DNA from: ZYF759 sp046297455
Lineage (GTDB): Bacteria; Pseudomonadota; Alphaproteobacteria; Rhizobiales; Rhizobiaceae
DNA: 64,000 nucleotides
Assembly: GCA_046297455.1 (NCBI GenBank)
Contig: JBKBIT010000007.1
Coordinates: 62,001-126,000, forward strand
Direction: 5' to 3'
Positions 44,321 to 55,803 of the stretch are shown here, one piece after another (the stretch's first letter is position 1; the number at the start of each line of letters is the position of its first letter). The notes under the pieces are model-generated. The model searched no databases. It worked only from the letters and a program-made list of their open reading frames with translations, and was not told the DNA's origin. A program made the translations under genes and the position numbers.

Positions 44321-44716
44321 ATGGAACTCGCTTTTCCCTGGCCGGTGAGCCAGGGTGAATGGCTGGCCTGGTGGTCGGCGCTGGTCACCGTCCTTTTCGG
44401 CTTGATGCTGTTCTTCCTGCCCGGCATCAGCCTGCGCATCCTCAGGCTGCGGCCCGCCGAAAACCATCCAGAAGCTGTCGGCGAGGCGCGCGCGACCATG
44501 GCCGGCTTCTATCTCGGCCTCGGACTGGCCTGCCTGCTGCTGGCACAGCCGCTTCTTTACCTGGCGCTGGGGCTTTCCTGGGCGTTCACCGCATTCGGAC
44601 GCCTCGTGTCCATCCTCTCCGATCGCGGCAGCACCCTGTACAACTGGATATCGCTGTTGATCGAGATCGTGCTGGCGGCCTTGCCGCTCGCCTATGCTTT
44701 CGGACTGATCGCCTGA
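44321..44716 (+). CDS. Small membrane protein (DUF4345-like)
   Basis: 131 residues starting at the ATG at 44321, where GGAG is 7 nt upstream; the ATG at 44315 is too close to it. About four membrane helices (ALVTVLFGLMLFFLPG, ATMAGFYLGLGLACLLLAQPLLYLAL, FTAFGRLVSIL, LLIEIVLAALPLAYAFGLI). The pattern EARATMAGFYLGLG...FGRLVSILSDRG resembles DUF4345 proteins, which have no known function. It lies between priA and atpH and is probably its own unit. Confidence 0.72.
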   Translation: MELAFPWPVSQGEWLAWWSALVTVLFGLMLFFLPGISLRILRLRPAENHPEAVGEARATMAGFYLGLGLACLLLAQPLLYLALGLSWAFTAFGRLVSILSDRGSTLYNWISLLIEIVLAALPLAYAFGLIA

Positions 44717-44935
44717 TTCCGCCAACTGCGACAAAACTGTCGAAAAGGCTTGGCCTCGCTTGTGTTGCGAGTCCGGGAAGCCTGTGCTAGACGGCAAGCG
44801 GCTTTCGACCGGGGGGCAAGGCTTGTTCCATATGCCGGGGGAAAGTAATCAACAGGGTCAAGGGCTTAGACGGATCCCTCTTTAGAATCCGTGCCCGCGC
44901 CCCGTCCGGTGAACACTTAAGAGAAAAGACGGTCC

Positions 44936-45495
44936 GTGGCACAGACTGGCTCCATTATCTCAGGCATGGCCTCGCGTTATGCCGGCTCTCTTTTCGACCT
45001 GGCCTCCGAGGCCGGGACCCTCGATGAGGTGGAGAAGGAATTGGCTCGCGTCGAGACGATGCTGGCAGACAGCGCGGACCTGCGCCGTCTGGTCACCAGC
45101 CCCGTCTTTTCGGGCGAAGACCAGCTTCGCGCCATCTCGGCGATTGCCGACAGGGCAGGCCTCAAGGGCCTGGTCGGCAATTTCCTTCGCGTGGTTGCCC
45201 GCAACCGTCGCCTGTTTGCGCTTCCCGGCATGATAGCGGGCTTCCGCAAGCTGGCCGCAGAGGCCCGCGGCGAGGTTTCCGCCGAAGTCACCAGCGCCCA
45301 CGCGCTGACCGCACAGCAGGAAACGGAGTTGAAGCAGACGCTCAAGGGCGTTGCCGGCAAGGATGTCGCGCTCAACATCACCGTTGATCCTTCGATTCTG
45401 GGTGGCATGATCGTGCGCATCGGTTCGCGCCAGATCGACACCTCGCTCAAGACAAAACTCAATTCGCTCAAGCTCGCACTGAAAGAGGTCGGCTG

Positions 45496-45496
<1 letters not shown>
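44936..45496 (+). CDS. atpH: ATP synthase delta subunit
   Basis: 186 residues from a GTG at 44936. ASRYAGSLFDLASEAGTLDEVEKEL, NFLRVVARNRRLFALPGMIAGF and DPSILGGMIVRIGSRQIDTSLKTKL are the conserved delta/OSCP segments, linking F1 to the stator b subunits. First gene of atpHAGDC; the F0 genes are elsewhere, as usual in Rhizobiales. The 219 bp upstream holds a likely promoter that I could not place with confidence and no other gene. Its stop overlaps the atpA start by one base. Confidence 0.95.
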
Positions 45497-47022
<1,526 letters not shown>

Positions 47023-47052
47023 GGCGGGCCGACAAGGGAATAGGTTAGCCGC

Positions 47053-47940
47053 ATGGCTTCACTAAAGGACCTTCGCAACCGTATCGCCTCGGTCAAGGCG
47101 ACGCAGAAGATCACCAAGGCGATGCAGATGGTCGCCGCGGCGAAGCTTCGGCGCGCCCAGGAGGCTGCCGAGGCCGCGCGTCCCTATTCGGAACGCATGG
47201 CCGCCGTGCTTGCCAACATCTCCGCCGCGGTTGAGAGCGCTGATGCACCGGCCTTGATGACCGGCACCGGCAAGGACGATGTTCACCTCCTGGTCGTTGC
47301 CACGGCGGAACGCGGCCTTTGCGGTGGCTTCAATTCGCAGATCGCGCGCCTGGCTCGTGAACATACCCGTCGGCTTCTGGCCCAGGGCAAGACGGTCAAG
47401 ATCATCACCGTCGGCAAGAAAGGCTACGACATTCTGCGTCGTGACTTTGCCGACAAGATCATCGACCGCGTCGAGTTCCGCGAAGTCAAGCAGATCGGTT
47501 TTGCCAATGCGGACGAAGTCGCCCGCAAGGTCATCGGCCTGTTCGAAAAGGGCGATTTCGACGTCTGCACCCTGTTCTACTCGCGCTTCCGGTCGGTCAT
47601 CAGCCAGATCCCGACTGCACAGCAACTCGTACCGGCCCTGCCGCCGGCAGTGGACAACGGCGCGGCCGACTCCAATGCCGCAAATGCCGTCTATGAATAC
47701 GAGCCCGAGGCAGGCGCCATTCTGGAAGATCTGATCCCCCGCAACATCGCGGTCCAGATCTTCAAGGCTCTGCTGGAGAACGCGGCTGGCGAGATGGGCG
47801 CCAAGATGAGCGCCATGGACAATGCGACGCGCAACGCGGGCGACATGATCAACAAATTGTCGATCACTTATAACCGCCAGCGTCAGGCGCAGATCACCAA
47901 GGAACTGATCGAGATCATTTCGGGCGCCGAGGCGCTCTAG
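47053..47940 (+). CDS. atpG: ATP synthase gamma subunit
   Basis: 295 residues. The N-terminal LKDLRNRIASVKATQKITKAMQMVAAAKLRRAQ and C-terminal ENAAGEMGAKMSAMDNATRNAGDMINKLSITYNRQRQAQITKELIEIISGAEAL helices form the rotor coiled coil. GLCGGFNSQIAR marks the middle domain. Located 30 bp after atpA. Confidence 0.97.
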   Translation: MASLKDLRNRIASVKATQKITKAMQMVAAAKLRRAQEAAEAARPYSERMAAVLANISAAVESADAPALMTGTGKDDVHLLVVATAERGLCGGFNSQIARLAREHTRRLLAQGKTVKIITVGKKGYDILRRDFADKIIDRVEFREVKQIGFANADEVARKVIGLFEKGDFDVCTLFYSRFRSVISQIPTAQQLVPALPPAVDNGAADSNAANAVYEYEPEAGAILEDLIPRNIAVQIFKALLENAAGEMGAKMSAMDNATRNAGDMINKLSITYNRQRQAQITKELIEIISGAEAL

Positions 47941-47987
47941 GGTGTGCCGGCTGGCGCGTCCGAGGAACCAGGAAAGAGGCTATAAGA

Positions 47988-49505
<1,518 letters not shown>

Positions 49506-49610
49506 GAAAGGGAGTAGCGGGGTAGAGAGAAGACGATGGTGCGGTTTTGGAGCGGCCTCGATGCCGTTTCGCCAGGCACCGTTCGGCGGCTCCCTACCCC
49601 CTGAATAGAC
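49506..49610 (+). other. Structured spacer between atpD and atpC
   Basis: The 105-bp gap is much longer than the others in the operon. It contains nested complementary words: GGGGTAG (49519-49525) with CTACCCC (49594-49600), and inside them GGTGC (49538-49542) with GCACC (49576-49580). In mRNA this could form a branched structure that tunes epsilon-subunit translation. No ORF here looks real. Confidence 0.3.
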
Positions 49611-50021
49611 ATGGCTGAACCCTACAAGTTCGAATTGGTGTCGCCCGAGCGTCTCCTCGTCTCCGAGGAGATCGAAGCCGTCGTCATTCCCGCCACCGAA
49701 GGCGAGATGACGGTCATGGCCAACCACGCGCCCACCATGTCCACGATCGCGCCCGGTGTCGTGGTCGTGAAGCCGGTCTCGGGCGCCGAGCGGAAATATG
49801 TCGTCTTCGGCGGTTTCGTCGACATTCTGCCGCAGGGCTGCACGCTCCTGGCGGAATCGGCCGTCGCCGTCGCCGACATCGACCGCAACGATCTCTCCCG
49901 CCGCATCCAGGCCGCCCGCGAGGATCTTTCGGACGCCAAGGATGACGACGCGCGCTCCAAGGCCGAGCTCTACCTCGCCCAGCTGACGACGATGGAAGGC
50001 GCACTCGCAACCGGCGCATAG
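49611..50021 (+). CDS. atpC: ATP synthase epsilon subunit
   Basis: 136 residues. FELVSPERLLVSEEIEAVVIPATEGEMTVMANHAPTMSTIAPGVV and YVVFGGFVDILPQGCTLLAESAV form the beta-sandwich domain; the C-terminal helical part is short but present. Last gene of atpHAGDC. In relatives rppH usually follows, but here four unrelated genes intervene. Confidence 0.95.
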   Translation: MAEPYKFELVSPERLLVSEEIEAVVIPATEGEMTVMANHAPTMSTIAPGVVVVKPVSGAERKYVVFGGFVDILPQGCTLLAESAVAVADIDRNDLSRRIQAAREDLSDAKDDDARSKAELYLAQLTTMEGALATGA

Positions 50022-50095
50022 CGTCGGGGCTCTGCGCCTCCCCTTGGAATTCATTCCCTCTTTCAGCATTCCTTTTCCCGAAGGTCAGGGCCGCC

Positions 50096-51298
50096 ATGGT
50101 CCACACGACGCCGACGCACGACAGGCATGGCCCGACGGCTGTCCGTCTTCGCTATTTCATGCCTGTCTGGCTGTTCGGCGCCGCCCTTCTGGCGACGCTC
50201 GCCGCCACCGACGACCGCACTGACCACTCGACCGTCCCGCTCGCGCCCATCGCCCGCTGGGAACTGCCGCAACACCGGCCCGCGGAGAGCTGGCAACGGC
50301 TTGTCGCGCGTCACGAGACCGGGTTCTCGCATAGCCCCACGATCGTCGAACACGACAATGGCGAACTGCAGGCCGTCTGGTTCCACGGCGTGCGCGAAGC
50401 CCACCCGAGCGTCGGCCTGTGGACCTCGCGCCGCCCGGCCGATGGCGAATGGAGCGCGCCTGGCCTGCTCCTCGACCGCCGGGACGACATGGCCGCGCTC
50501 GTCTACCGCATCCACACGATCGGCAATCCGGTCCTCTTCGCCCATCCTCGCGGCGAAACCTGGCTCTTCTACGTCAACCCGTCGATCGGCGGCTGGTCGA
50601 CTGCCCGCACCGCGCTGCGCCGCTCGCGCGACCGTGGCTTGACCTGGTCGCCGCCCGTCCAGCTGCCCACCGGCCCGTTCCTGTCCATGTCGACACTGGT
50701 CCGCGCGACACCGCGTCTCCTGGTAAACGGCGTGGTTGCTCTGCCGGCCTATCACGAGCTGATGCAAAGATATTCCGAGTTCCTGCTGATCGACGAAAGC
50801 GGCCGGCTAGTCGGTCAGCGCTTCATCGCCAACGGGCTTCAGGCAAATCTGGCCTACCTGCCGGATGGCGCCTGGCTGGCGCTGCTGCGCCCCTTGAAGC
50901 ACCAGCCACCGCGGCTTCATCTGGCGGAGAGCCGCGATGGCGGGTTGAACTGGAGCCCGTCGCGCCCCGTCGATCTGGTCAATCCCCATCAACCCGTCTG
51001 CGCGCTGACGCTTAACGATGGCAGCACGCTGTTCGGCTACAACCCGCAGGAGCGCGGCCGCAACCGCATCGCCTTCATTCACATCGACGGCGAAACCGGC
51101 CAGTGGCGTCGGCTGCCCTATCTCATCGATCCCGGCGGCGAAGACGACGAAACCGCCTACTGCACGGCGATCCAGAAACGCAATGGCGACATCGTGGTGG
51201 TGTACGCCGATCCGCCAAACCATCGTATTCTGGAATTCGGATTCACGCCCACCTGGCTGACCGCACAGATCGCCGCAAGCGAGCTCGTCGAACCATGA
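50096..51298 (+). CDS. Sialidase-like (BNR/Asp-box) membrane-anchored protein
   Basis: 400 residues. One N-terminal membrane helix (FMPVWLFGAALLATLAA) then a beta-propeller-type domain. Two Asp-boxes are visible: SRDRGLTW at 177-184 and SRDGGLNW at 279-286. GFSHSPTIVEHDNGELQAVWFHGVRE and the arginine-containing strands match the predicted neuraminidase group (COG4692). Substrate unknown; sialic acid cleavage is not shown. The next gene overlaps by 4 nt, and the two proteins probably act together at the membrane. Part of a four-gene insertion between atpC and rppH. Confidence 0.78.
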   Translation: MVHTTPTHDRHGPTAVRLRYFMPVWLFGAALLATLAATDDRTDHSTVPLAPIARWELPQHRPAESWQRLVARHETGFSHSPTIVEHDNGELQAVWFHGVREAHPSVGLWTSRRPADGEWSAPGLLLDRRDDMAALVYRIHTIGNPVLFAHPRGETWLFYVNPSIGGWSTARTALRRSRDRGLTWSPPVQLPTGPFLSMSTLVRATPRLLVNGVVALPAYHELMQRYSEFLLIDESGRLVGQRFIANGLQANLAYLPDGAWLALLRPLKHQPPRLHLAESRDGGLNWSPSRPVDLVNPHQPVCALTLNDGSTLFGYNPQERGRNRIAFIHIDGETGQWRRLPYLIDPGGEDDETAYCTAIQKRNGDIVVVYADPPNHRILEFGFTPTWLTAQIAASELVEP

Positions 51299-51933
51299 CG
51301 CCTGCCGACGGCATCCACGCGCTGATCATGTTCCTGGCGCTGACCTACAGCCTCAGCCTGCTTCTGCTGCCTTTCGTCCACGAGAGCCGAACCCGTCTCG
51401 TGCTCGGCGTCGCCGCCGCGCTGGTCCTCGTCTTCGTGCCGTTGCCTGTGATCGACACGCTCTACCTGTTCGTCGCTGGCCTGGCTTGGCGGGTCAGCGC
51501 GGCCTTCGCCGTCGGCCTGGTCTACTGCATGCTGGCTGGGCCGGGGGGGCTCTACAGGACAGGTCGGCATGACTATCTGCGTCTGAACATCGCCGTCGTG
51601 TTCTGCGGGTTGATGGTTTTGCCCGGAACGCTCTTCCCGTCCGTGCCGGAATTCTATGAAGTGGGCTATTCAGGCCCGTTCGTCCCCGCCCTGATGGCCG
51701 TCATTCTGGCATCCGCGCTGGTCCTGCGCTCCTGGTTGCTGACCGCCTGGATTGCGGCTGCCGCCGTCTGGTCGCTTGTGGGCCTGAACCCCGGCGTCAA
51801 CCTGTGGGACAGCCTGGTCGACCCCCTGGCCTTCTCGTGCGCGGCAGGCGCCTTGGTCTATGAAGTTCTCTCCCGCCTGCGCCGCAATCGCCAGGACACC
51901 GGCGAACAGATGCCCGAACAATCCGGCCGCTGA
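51295..51933 (+). CDS. Polytopic membrane protein coupled to the sialidase-like gene
   Basis: 212 residues from the ATG at 51295, which overlaps the previous stop. Around six membrane helices (ALIMFLALTYSLSLLLLPF, LVLGVAAALVLVFVPLPVI, VSAAFAVGLVYCMLAG, NIAVVFCGLMVLPGTLF, FVPALMAVILASALVL, AWIAAAAVWSLVGL). I do not recognise the family. Tight coupling to the sialidase-like gene suggests a joint function. Confidence 0.75.
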   Translation: MTPADGIHALIMFLALTYSLSLLLLPFVHESRTRLVLGVAAALVLVFVPLPVIDTLYLFVAGLAWRVSAAFAVGLVYCMLAGPGGLYRTGRHDYLRLNIAVVFCGLMVLPGTLFPSVPEFYEVGYSGPFVPALMAVILASALVLRSWLLTAWIAAAAVWSLVGLNPGVNLWDSLVDPLAFSCAAGALVYEVLSRLRRNRQDTGEQMPEQSGR

Positions 51934-51970
51934 TTGGTTGAGGCCTACAGACAAACATCTGGAGGCACAC

Positions 51971-52507
51971 ATGAAACGCATCCTCGCAACAACAGCCGCC
52001 CTTGCCTTTCTGTCCGCACCGGCCTTCGCTCAGGCCGAGACCGCCGAAGCCGGGGCATCGGCCATGATGATGGACGTCGACGGCAATGCGGTCGGCACGG
52101 TAACCTTCACGCAGACCGTCTCCGGCATTCTCCACGTCTTCGTCGAGATGACCGATCTGCCACCAGGTCCGCGCGGCTTCCACATCCACGAGGTCGGCGA
52201 ATGCGATCCGGCCGATGGCTTCGAGAGCGCCGGCAGTCATTTTGCCGCAGGCGACGAGGAACACGGCATCCACAATGAAGCCGGGCCGCATGCGGGCGAC
52301 CTGCCAAACGTCCATGTCGGACAGGATGGCATCTTGAGGGTCGAGTTCTTCACCGAGCGCATGAGCCTAGACGAAGGATCGGAAGCCGGCCTGCTCGGCG
52401 GCGACGGCACCGCCGTCATCCTGCACGACAGTCCGGATGATTATGCGACCCATCCGACCGGTGATGCCGGCGACCGCATTGCCTGCGGGGTGATTGAGCC
52501 GATCTGA
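51971..52507 (+). CDS. sodC: Periplasmic Cu/Zn superoxide dismutase
   Basis: 178 residues with signal peptide (MKRILATTAALAFLSAPAFAQ) and GGAGG 5 nt before the ATG. All metal ligands are visible in order: FHIHEVGEC, GSHF, EHG, GPHAGDLPN (bridging His and Zn Asp) and VILHDSPDD, with the two disulfide cysteines in GEC and IACGVI. It removes superoxide in the periplasm. It lies 37 bp after the membrane-protein gene. Confidence 0.93.
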   Translation: MKRILATTAALAFLSAPAFAQAETAEAGASAMMMDVDGNAVGTVTFTQTVSGILHVFVEMTDLPPGPRGFHIHEVGECDPADGFESAGSHFAAGDEEHGIHNEAGPHAGDLPNVHVGQDGILRVEFFTERMSLDEGSEAGLLGGDGTAVILHDSPDDYATHPTGDAGDRIACGVIEPI

Positions 52508-52636
52508 CACCCGCCCGTCTCGACGCCCGGCTGTACTGTCCGCCGGCATTTTTCTTCGGCCTGTCGGCATGCACAGCCCTCCGGCGTCCTTGGAATTCGG
52601 GGCCGAGCGCTCGCGCGGCCCCACCGAGGACGAGGC

Positions 52637-53917
52637 ATGCTGGATCGACGCCGTTTCATTCATGGTCTTGGGGCGATACCCCTGCTAGCGCTGGCGTCCG
52701 TCGGTCATTTGTCGCCAGCCAGAGGAAAGACCAACATGGCGGATGTCGAGCAGGAATTGCAGGCAGCCCTTGCCGGGCATCTTGCGGCCGGCGAGATGCC
52801 CGGCCTTGTCGCGCTGATCCATCAGGATGGCGATACCCACGCCAGAGCGATCGGACGGCGATCGCTCGGCGGCGCCCCGATGACGCGCGACACCATCTTC
52901 CGGATCGCCTCGCTCACCAAGCCTGTCACCGCCAGCCTGGCCATGATGCTCGTCGAAGACGGCCTCATCGCACTCGACGATCCGATTGATCCATGGATCC
53001 CTGAACTCGCCGGTCGCCGCGTTCTGAGAAGCATCGATTCCGCTCTGGACGACACCGTTCCGGCCGACCGGCCCATCTCGCTGCGCGATCTCCTGACCCA
53101 GCGCTTCGGGCTCGGCGCCATCATGGTGTGGCCGAGCCGCTATCCGATCCAGCATGCCATGGAAGAGGCAGGTGTCGCGCCTGGCCCGGACGTTTTTGGC
53201 GGCTCGGCTCAGGAGTATCTGGATAGGCTGGCCCGGCTGCCCTTGGCACACCAGCCCGGCGATGGCTGGCTGTATGACACCGGCATGCACGTGGCGGGCA
53301 TCTTGCTGGCGAGGGTAGCCGGCTCGGATCTCGGCACGCTGATGCAGGAGCGGCTGTGTCAGCCGCTGGGCATGGTCGATACCGGCTTCCACGTCCCCAT
53401 CGGCAATCTCGATCGGCTGGCAACATTCTATCGCAAGGATTTCGACACCGGCAGCCTCGTCATCCACGACGATGCAGGCCATTTTGCCGCCAAACCGGAT
53501 TTCGAAAGCGGCAGCGCGGGTCTCGTCTCGACAATCGACGATTATCTGCGTTTCCTGCAGATGCTGCTCGCGGACGGCCTTCACGAGGACCAGCGCCTGC
53601 TTTCTCCGGCATCGGTCGCGGAGATGACACGTGATCAGCTCACGCAGCAGCAGCGCGACGGCGCTCACATGTTCCTCGAAGGCGACTGGGGCTGGGGCCT
53701 GGGCATGGCGGTAGCGCTCAGGCAGGGCGCGCTTGGCCACCGTCCAGGCAGTTTCGGCTGGAATGGCGGCTACGGCACCACGGCCTATGTCGATCCCTCA
53801 CGCCAGCTTGTCGGCATCCTGTTCACCCAGCGGATGATGGATTCGCCCGAGATGCCGCCGCATTTCCGGGATTTCTGGGAAGCGGCCTACCGCCTGAGCG
53901 ATGGCAGAAATCGATAG
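52637..53917 (+). CDS. Serine hydrolase, beta-lactamase class C family
   Basis: 426 residues. Tat-like N-terminus (MLDRRRFIHGLGAIPLLALA) suggests export. The nucleophile motif is S92-L-T-K95 (IASLTKPVTAS); the tyrosine motif is WLYDTGMH (Y-D-T instead of Y-S-N), and HRPGSFGWNGGYGTTAYVDP is the third conserved region. These features fit the esterase/D-aminopeptidase-like group rather than true AmpC, so antibiotic resistance should not be assumed. Last gene of the four-gene insertion. Confidence 0.85.
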   Translation: MLDRRRFIHGLGAIPLLALASVGHLSPARGKTNMADVEQELQAALAGHLAAGEMPGLVALIHQDGDTHARAIGRRSLGGAPMTRDTIFRIASLTKPVTASLAMMLVEDGLIALDDPIDPWIPELAGRRVLRSIDSALDDTVPADRPISLRDLLTQRFGLGAIMVWPSRYPIQHAMEEAGVAPGPDVFGGSAQEYLDRLARLPLAHQPGDGWLYDTGMHVAGILLARVAGSDLGTLMQERLCQPLGMVDTGFHVPIGNLDRLATFYRKDFDTGSLVIHDDAGHFAAKPDFESGSAGLVSTIDDYLRFLQMLLADGLHEDQRLLSPASVAEMTRDQLTQQQRDGAHMFLEGDWGWGLGMAVALRQGALGHRPGSFGWNGGYGTTAYVDPSRQLVGILFTQRMMDSPEMPPHFRDFWEAAYRLSDGRNR

Positions 53918-53979
53918 AGACGCGCAGTCCCTGTCGGTGCCGACGGCCTGTATCGCACGCGCTTGGAATTTGCGCCGGT

Positions 53980-54498
53980 TTAGCCGGCCAGATGACGGAA
54001 TGCCGCGACCACGTCCTCATAGACCTTGCGCTTGAAAGGCACGATCAGGTTCGGCAGATCTTCCATCTTCTTCCAGGCCCAGGCGTCGAATTCCGGCTCG
54101 TGGCCGCCGGGCGGCGGGTTGATGGCAATCTCGCTTTCATCGCCCTCGAACCGGAAGGCGAACCAGCGCTGCTTCTGGCCACGGTATTTTCCCTTGAACG
54201 CGATGCCGACGAGATGTTCGGGCAGGTCGTAGTAGATCCAGTCCGGCGCTTCGGCAAGCAGGGAAACCGAGCTGATGCCCGTTTCCTCGTGCAGTTCGCG
54301 CCGTGCGGCGGGCAGGGGATCTTCGCCCTCATCGATGCCGCCCTGCGGCATCTGCCAGAGCATGTCGGTTCCTGCCATCTCCGTGTCCGTTTCCGCGATG
54401 CGCCGGCCGGCCCAGACCAGGCCTTCGCGGTTGAGCACCATGACGCCCACGCAGGGCCGATAAGGCAGCGAGTCAGCCTTCACTTTCTTCATTTTCAT
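53980..54498 (-). CDS. rppH: RNA pyrophosphohydrolase (Nudix)
   Basis: 172 residues from the ATG at 54498. The N-terminal LPYRPCVGVMVLNREGLVWAGRR and Nudix box GGIDEGEDPLPAARRELHEETGI identify RppH, which removes pyrophosphate from 5' ends of mRNAs to trigger decay. Its start overlaps the stop of the deacetylase-like gene by 4 nt, so the rppH frame is translated after it. Confidence 0.93.
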   Translation of the reverse strand: MKMKKVKADSLPYRPCVGVMVLNREGLVWAGRRIAETDTEMAGTDMLWQMPQGGIDEGEDPLPAARRELHEETGISSVSLLAEAPDWIYYDLPEHLVGIAFKGKYRGQKQRWFAFRFEGDESEIAINPPPGGHEPEFDAWAWKKMEDLPNLIVPFKRKVYEDVVAAFRHLAG

Positions 54499-55667
54499 CG
54501 TCCGGGATCGTTGGCGAGTGCCGAAATCGGCACGATCTCGATACCCCGTCGGCGTGCTTCCGTCACCCACGACGTGACCGCCTCCACCGTGGTGTCGAAT
54601 GCCGAACCCGTGCCGATCGCGAAGCCCTGTGCACGCGCCGTGCGTTCGAGATCGTCGAGCCGCCCCAGGATTGCGCTCCGGTCGCGGTTGGCGTCGATCG
54701 TGATCTCGGCGGCGGCAAAAGGCACGCCGTTTCCCGGTGCAAGTCGCTCGGCGACGCTGCGCGCGGAGGTGCCATCGTCCAGATACATCAGGCCGCGACG
54801 ACCAAGTTCGGCCATGAGCGGCGACATCGCCGCCTCGTCGGCCGTGAACCGGGCGCCCATGTAATTCATGACGCCGACATAGTTGGTGATCCGGCCCAGC
54901 GTCCGAAGCAGGCTGTCGATATTCTCCCCGGCACCAGAATCCAGCGTCAGCGTGTCGCGGCCTGGATTGACAGCGGGGAAGTCGAACGGCTCCAAAGGAA
55001 TCTGCAGCACGATCTCATGCCCGTCGCGACGCGCCGCCTGCATCCATCTGTCTATACTGTTGCCATGCGGGGCAAAGGCCAGCGTCACCTCGCTGGGCAG
55101 TTTTTCGATGGCGGCCTGCGTGCCTGTCTGGGAAAGGCCCAGCCCGCCGATCACGATGGCGACCCGGGCGCCACGAGCGCCCGACCACGGCCGCGCATAG
55201 ACGTCGAAGGGGCGTCGGCCGTCAGCACTGCGAACGGGCAGCGGGCCGTACTGGCTGTCCTCGATCAAGGAGCGATCCGGCAGATGCGCCGTTCGAGCGT
55301 CCTGGTTGAGCGCCGTCGGGTTGCGGATCACGATGACGCTCTGCGAATCGTCGACGTTCTGGGGACCGACACGAATGATGGACGGCCCGCCCTGTTGGTC
55401 GACGCGAGGTACCGCAGCGGTCTCCCGCGCCGCCGTCAGGGAGGGTTCCGCGACTGGTTCAGGCGTTGACACGGCCACGGCCGAAGGCATCCGGAAGGGC
55501 TGCTCGCGCATTGCGATGGCGGCGGATATCCCCACCAGGATCAGGACCGCCAGTCCACCGACCGTCCATCCACCGCCTGGCAGCGCCAGCCGTCGGGACG
55601 GTTTGCGGGGCTTGTTCCCGAGCGGACGATCTATTTCCCTGTCGCTGGCAGTGCTCACATTCCCCAT
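54495..55667 (-). CDS. Divergent polysaccharide deacetylase family protein
   Basis: 390 residues from the ATG at 55667; a TTG at 55721 extends the frame. One membrane helix (GWTVGGLAVLILVGISAAIAM), a linker, then the deacetylase-like fold: VAIVIGGLGLSQTGTQAAIEKLPSEVTLAFAPHG, GHEIVLQIPLEPFDFP and NYVGVMNYMGARFTADEAAM. The usual NodB metal triad is not clear, hence 'divergent'. It sits between ctpA/envC and rppH, so a cell-envelope role is likely. Confidence 0.87.
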   Translation of the reverse strand: MGNVSTASDREIDRPLGNKPRKPSRRLALPGGGWTVGGLAVLILVGISAAIAMREQPFRMPSAVAVSTPEPVAEPSLTAARETAAVPRVDQQGGPSIIRVGPQNVDDSQSVIVIRNPTALNQDARTAHLPDRSLIEDSQYGPLPVRSADGRRPFDVYARPWSGARGARVAIVIGGLGLSQTGTQAAIEKLPSEVTLAFAPHGNSIDRWMQAARRDGHEIVLQIPLEPFDFPAVNPGRDTLTLDSGAGENIDSLLRTLGRITNYVGVMNYMGARFTADEAAMSPLMAELGRRGLMYLDDGTSARSVAERLAPGNGVPFAAAEITIDANRDRSAILGRLDDLERTARAQGFAIGTGSAFDTTVEAVTSWVTEARRRGIEIVPISALANDPGR

Positions 55668-55803
55668 CCGCTGCAAGACACGACGGTCGCCGCCGGCCGG
55701 TCCATGAATCGAAACCGGCAACCGGAGGATTTCCGGTCGCCGGTTTCAGATTTCTCACAAGCCCGAGCCGGCTGCCGGCTCGAATGAACGCTACGCGGAT
55801 ACG

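Noticed and set aside
52637..53917. True AmpC beta-lactamase
   Set aside because: Has SxxK but Y-D-T instead of Y-S-N and no clear KTG; fits the wider serine-hydrolase group better.
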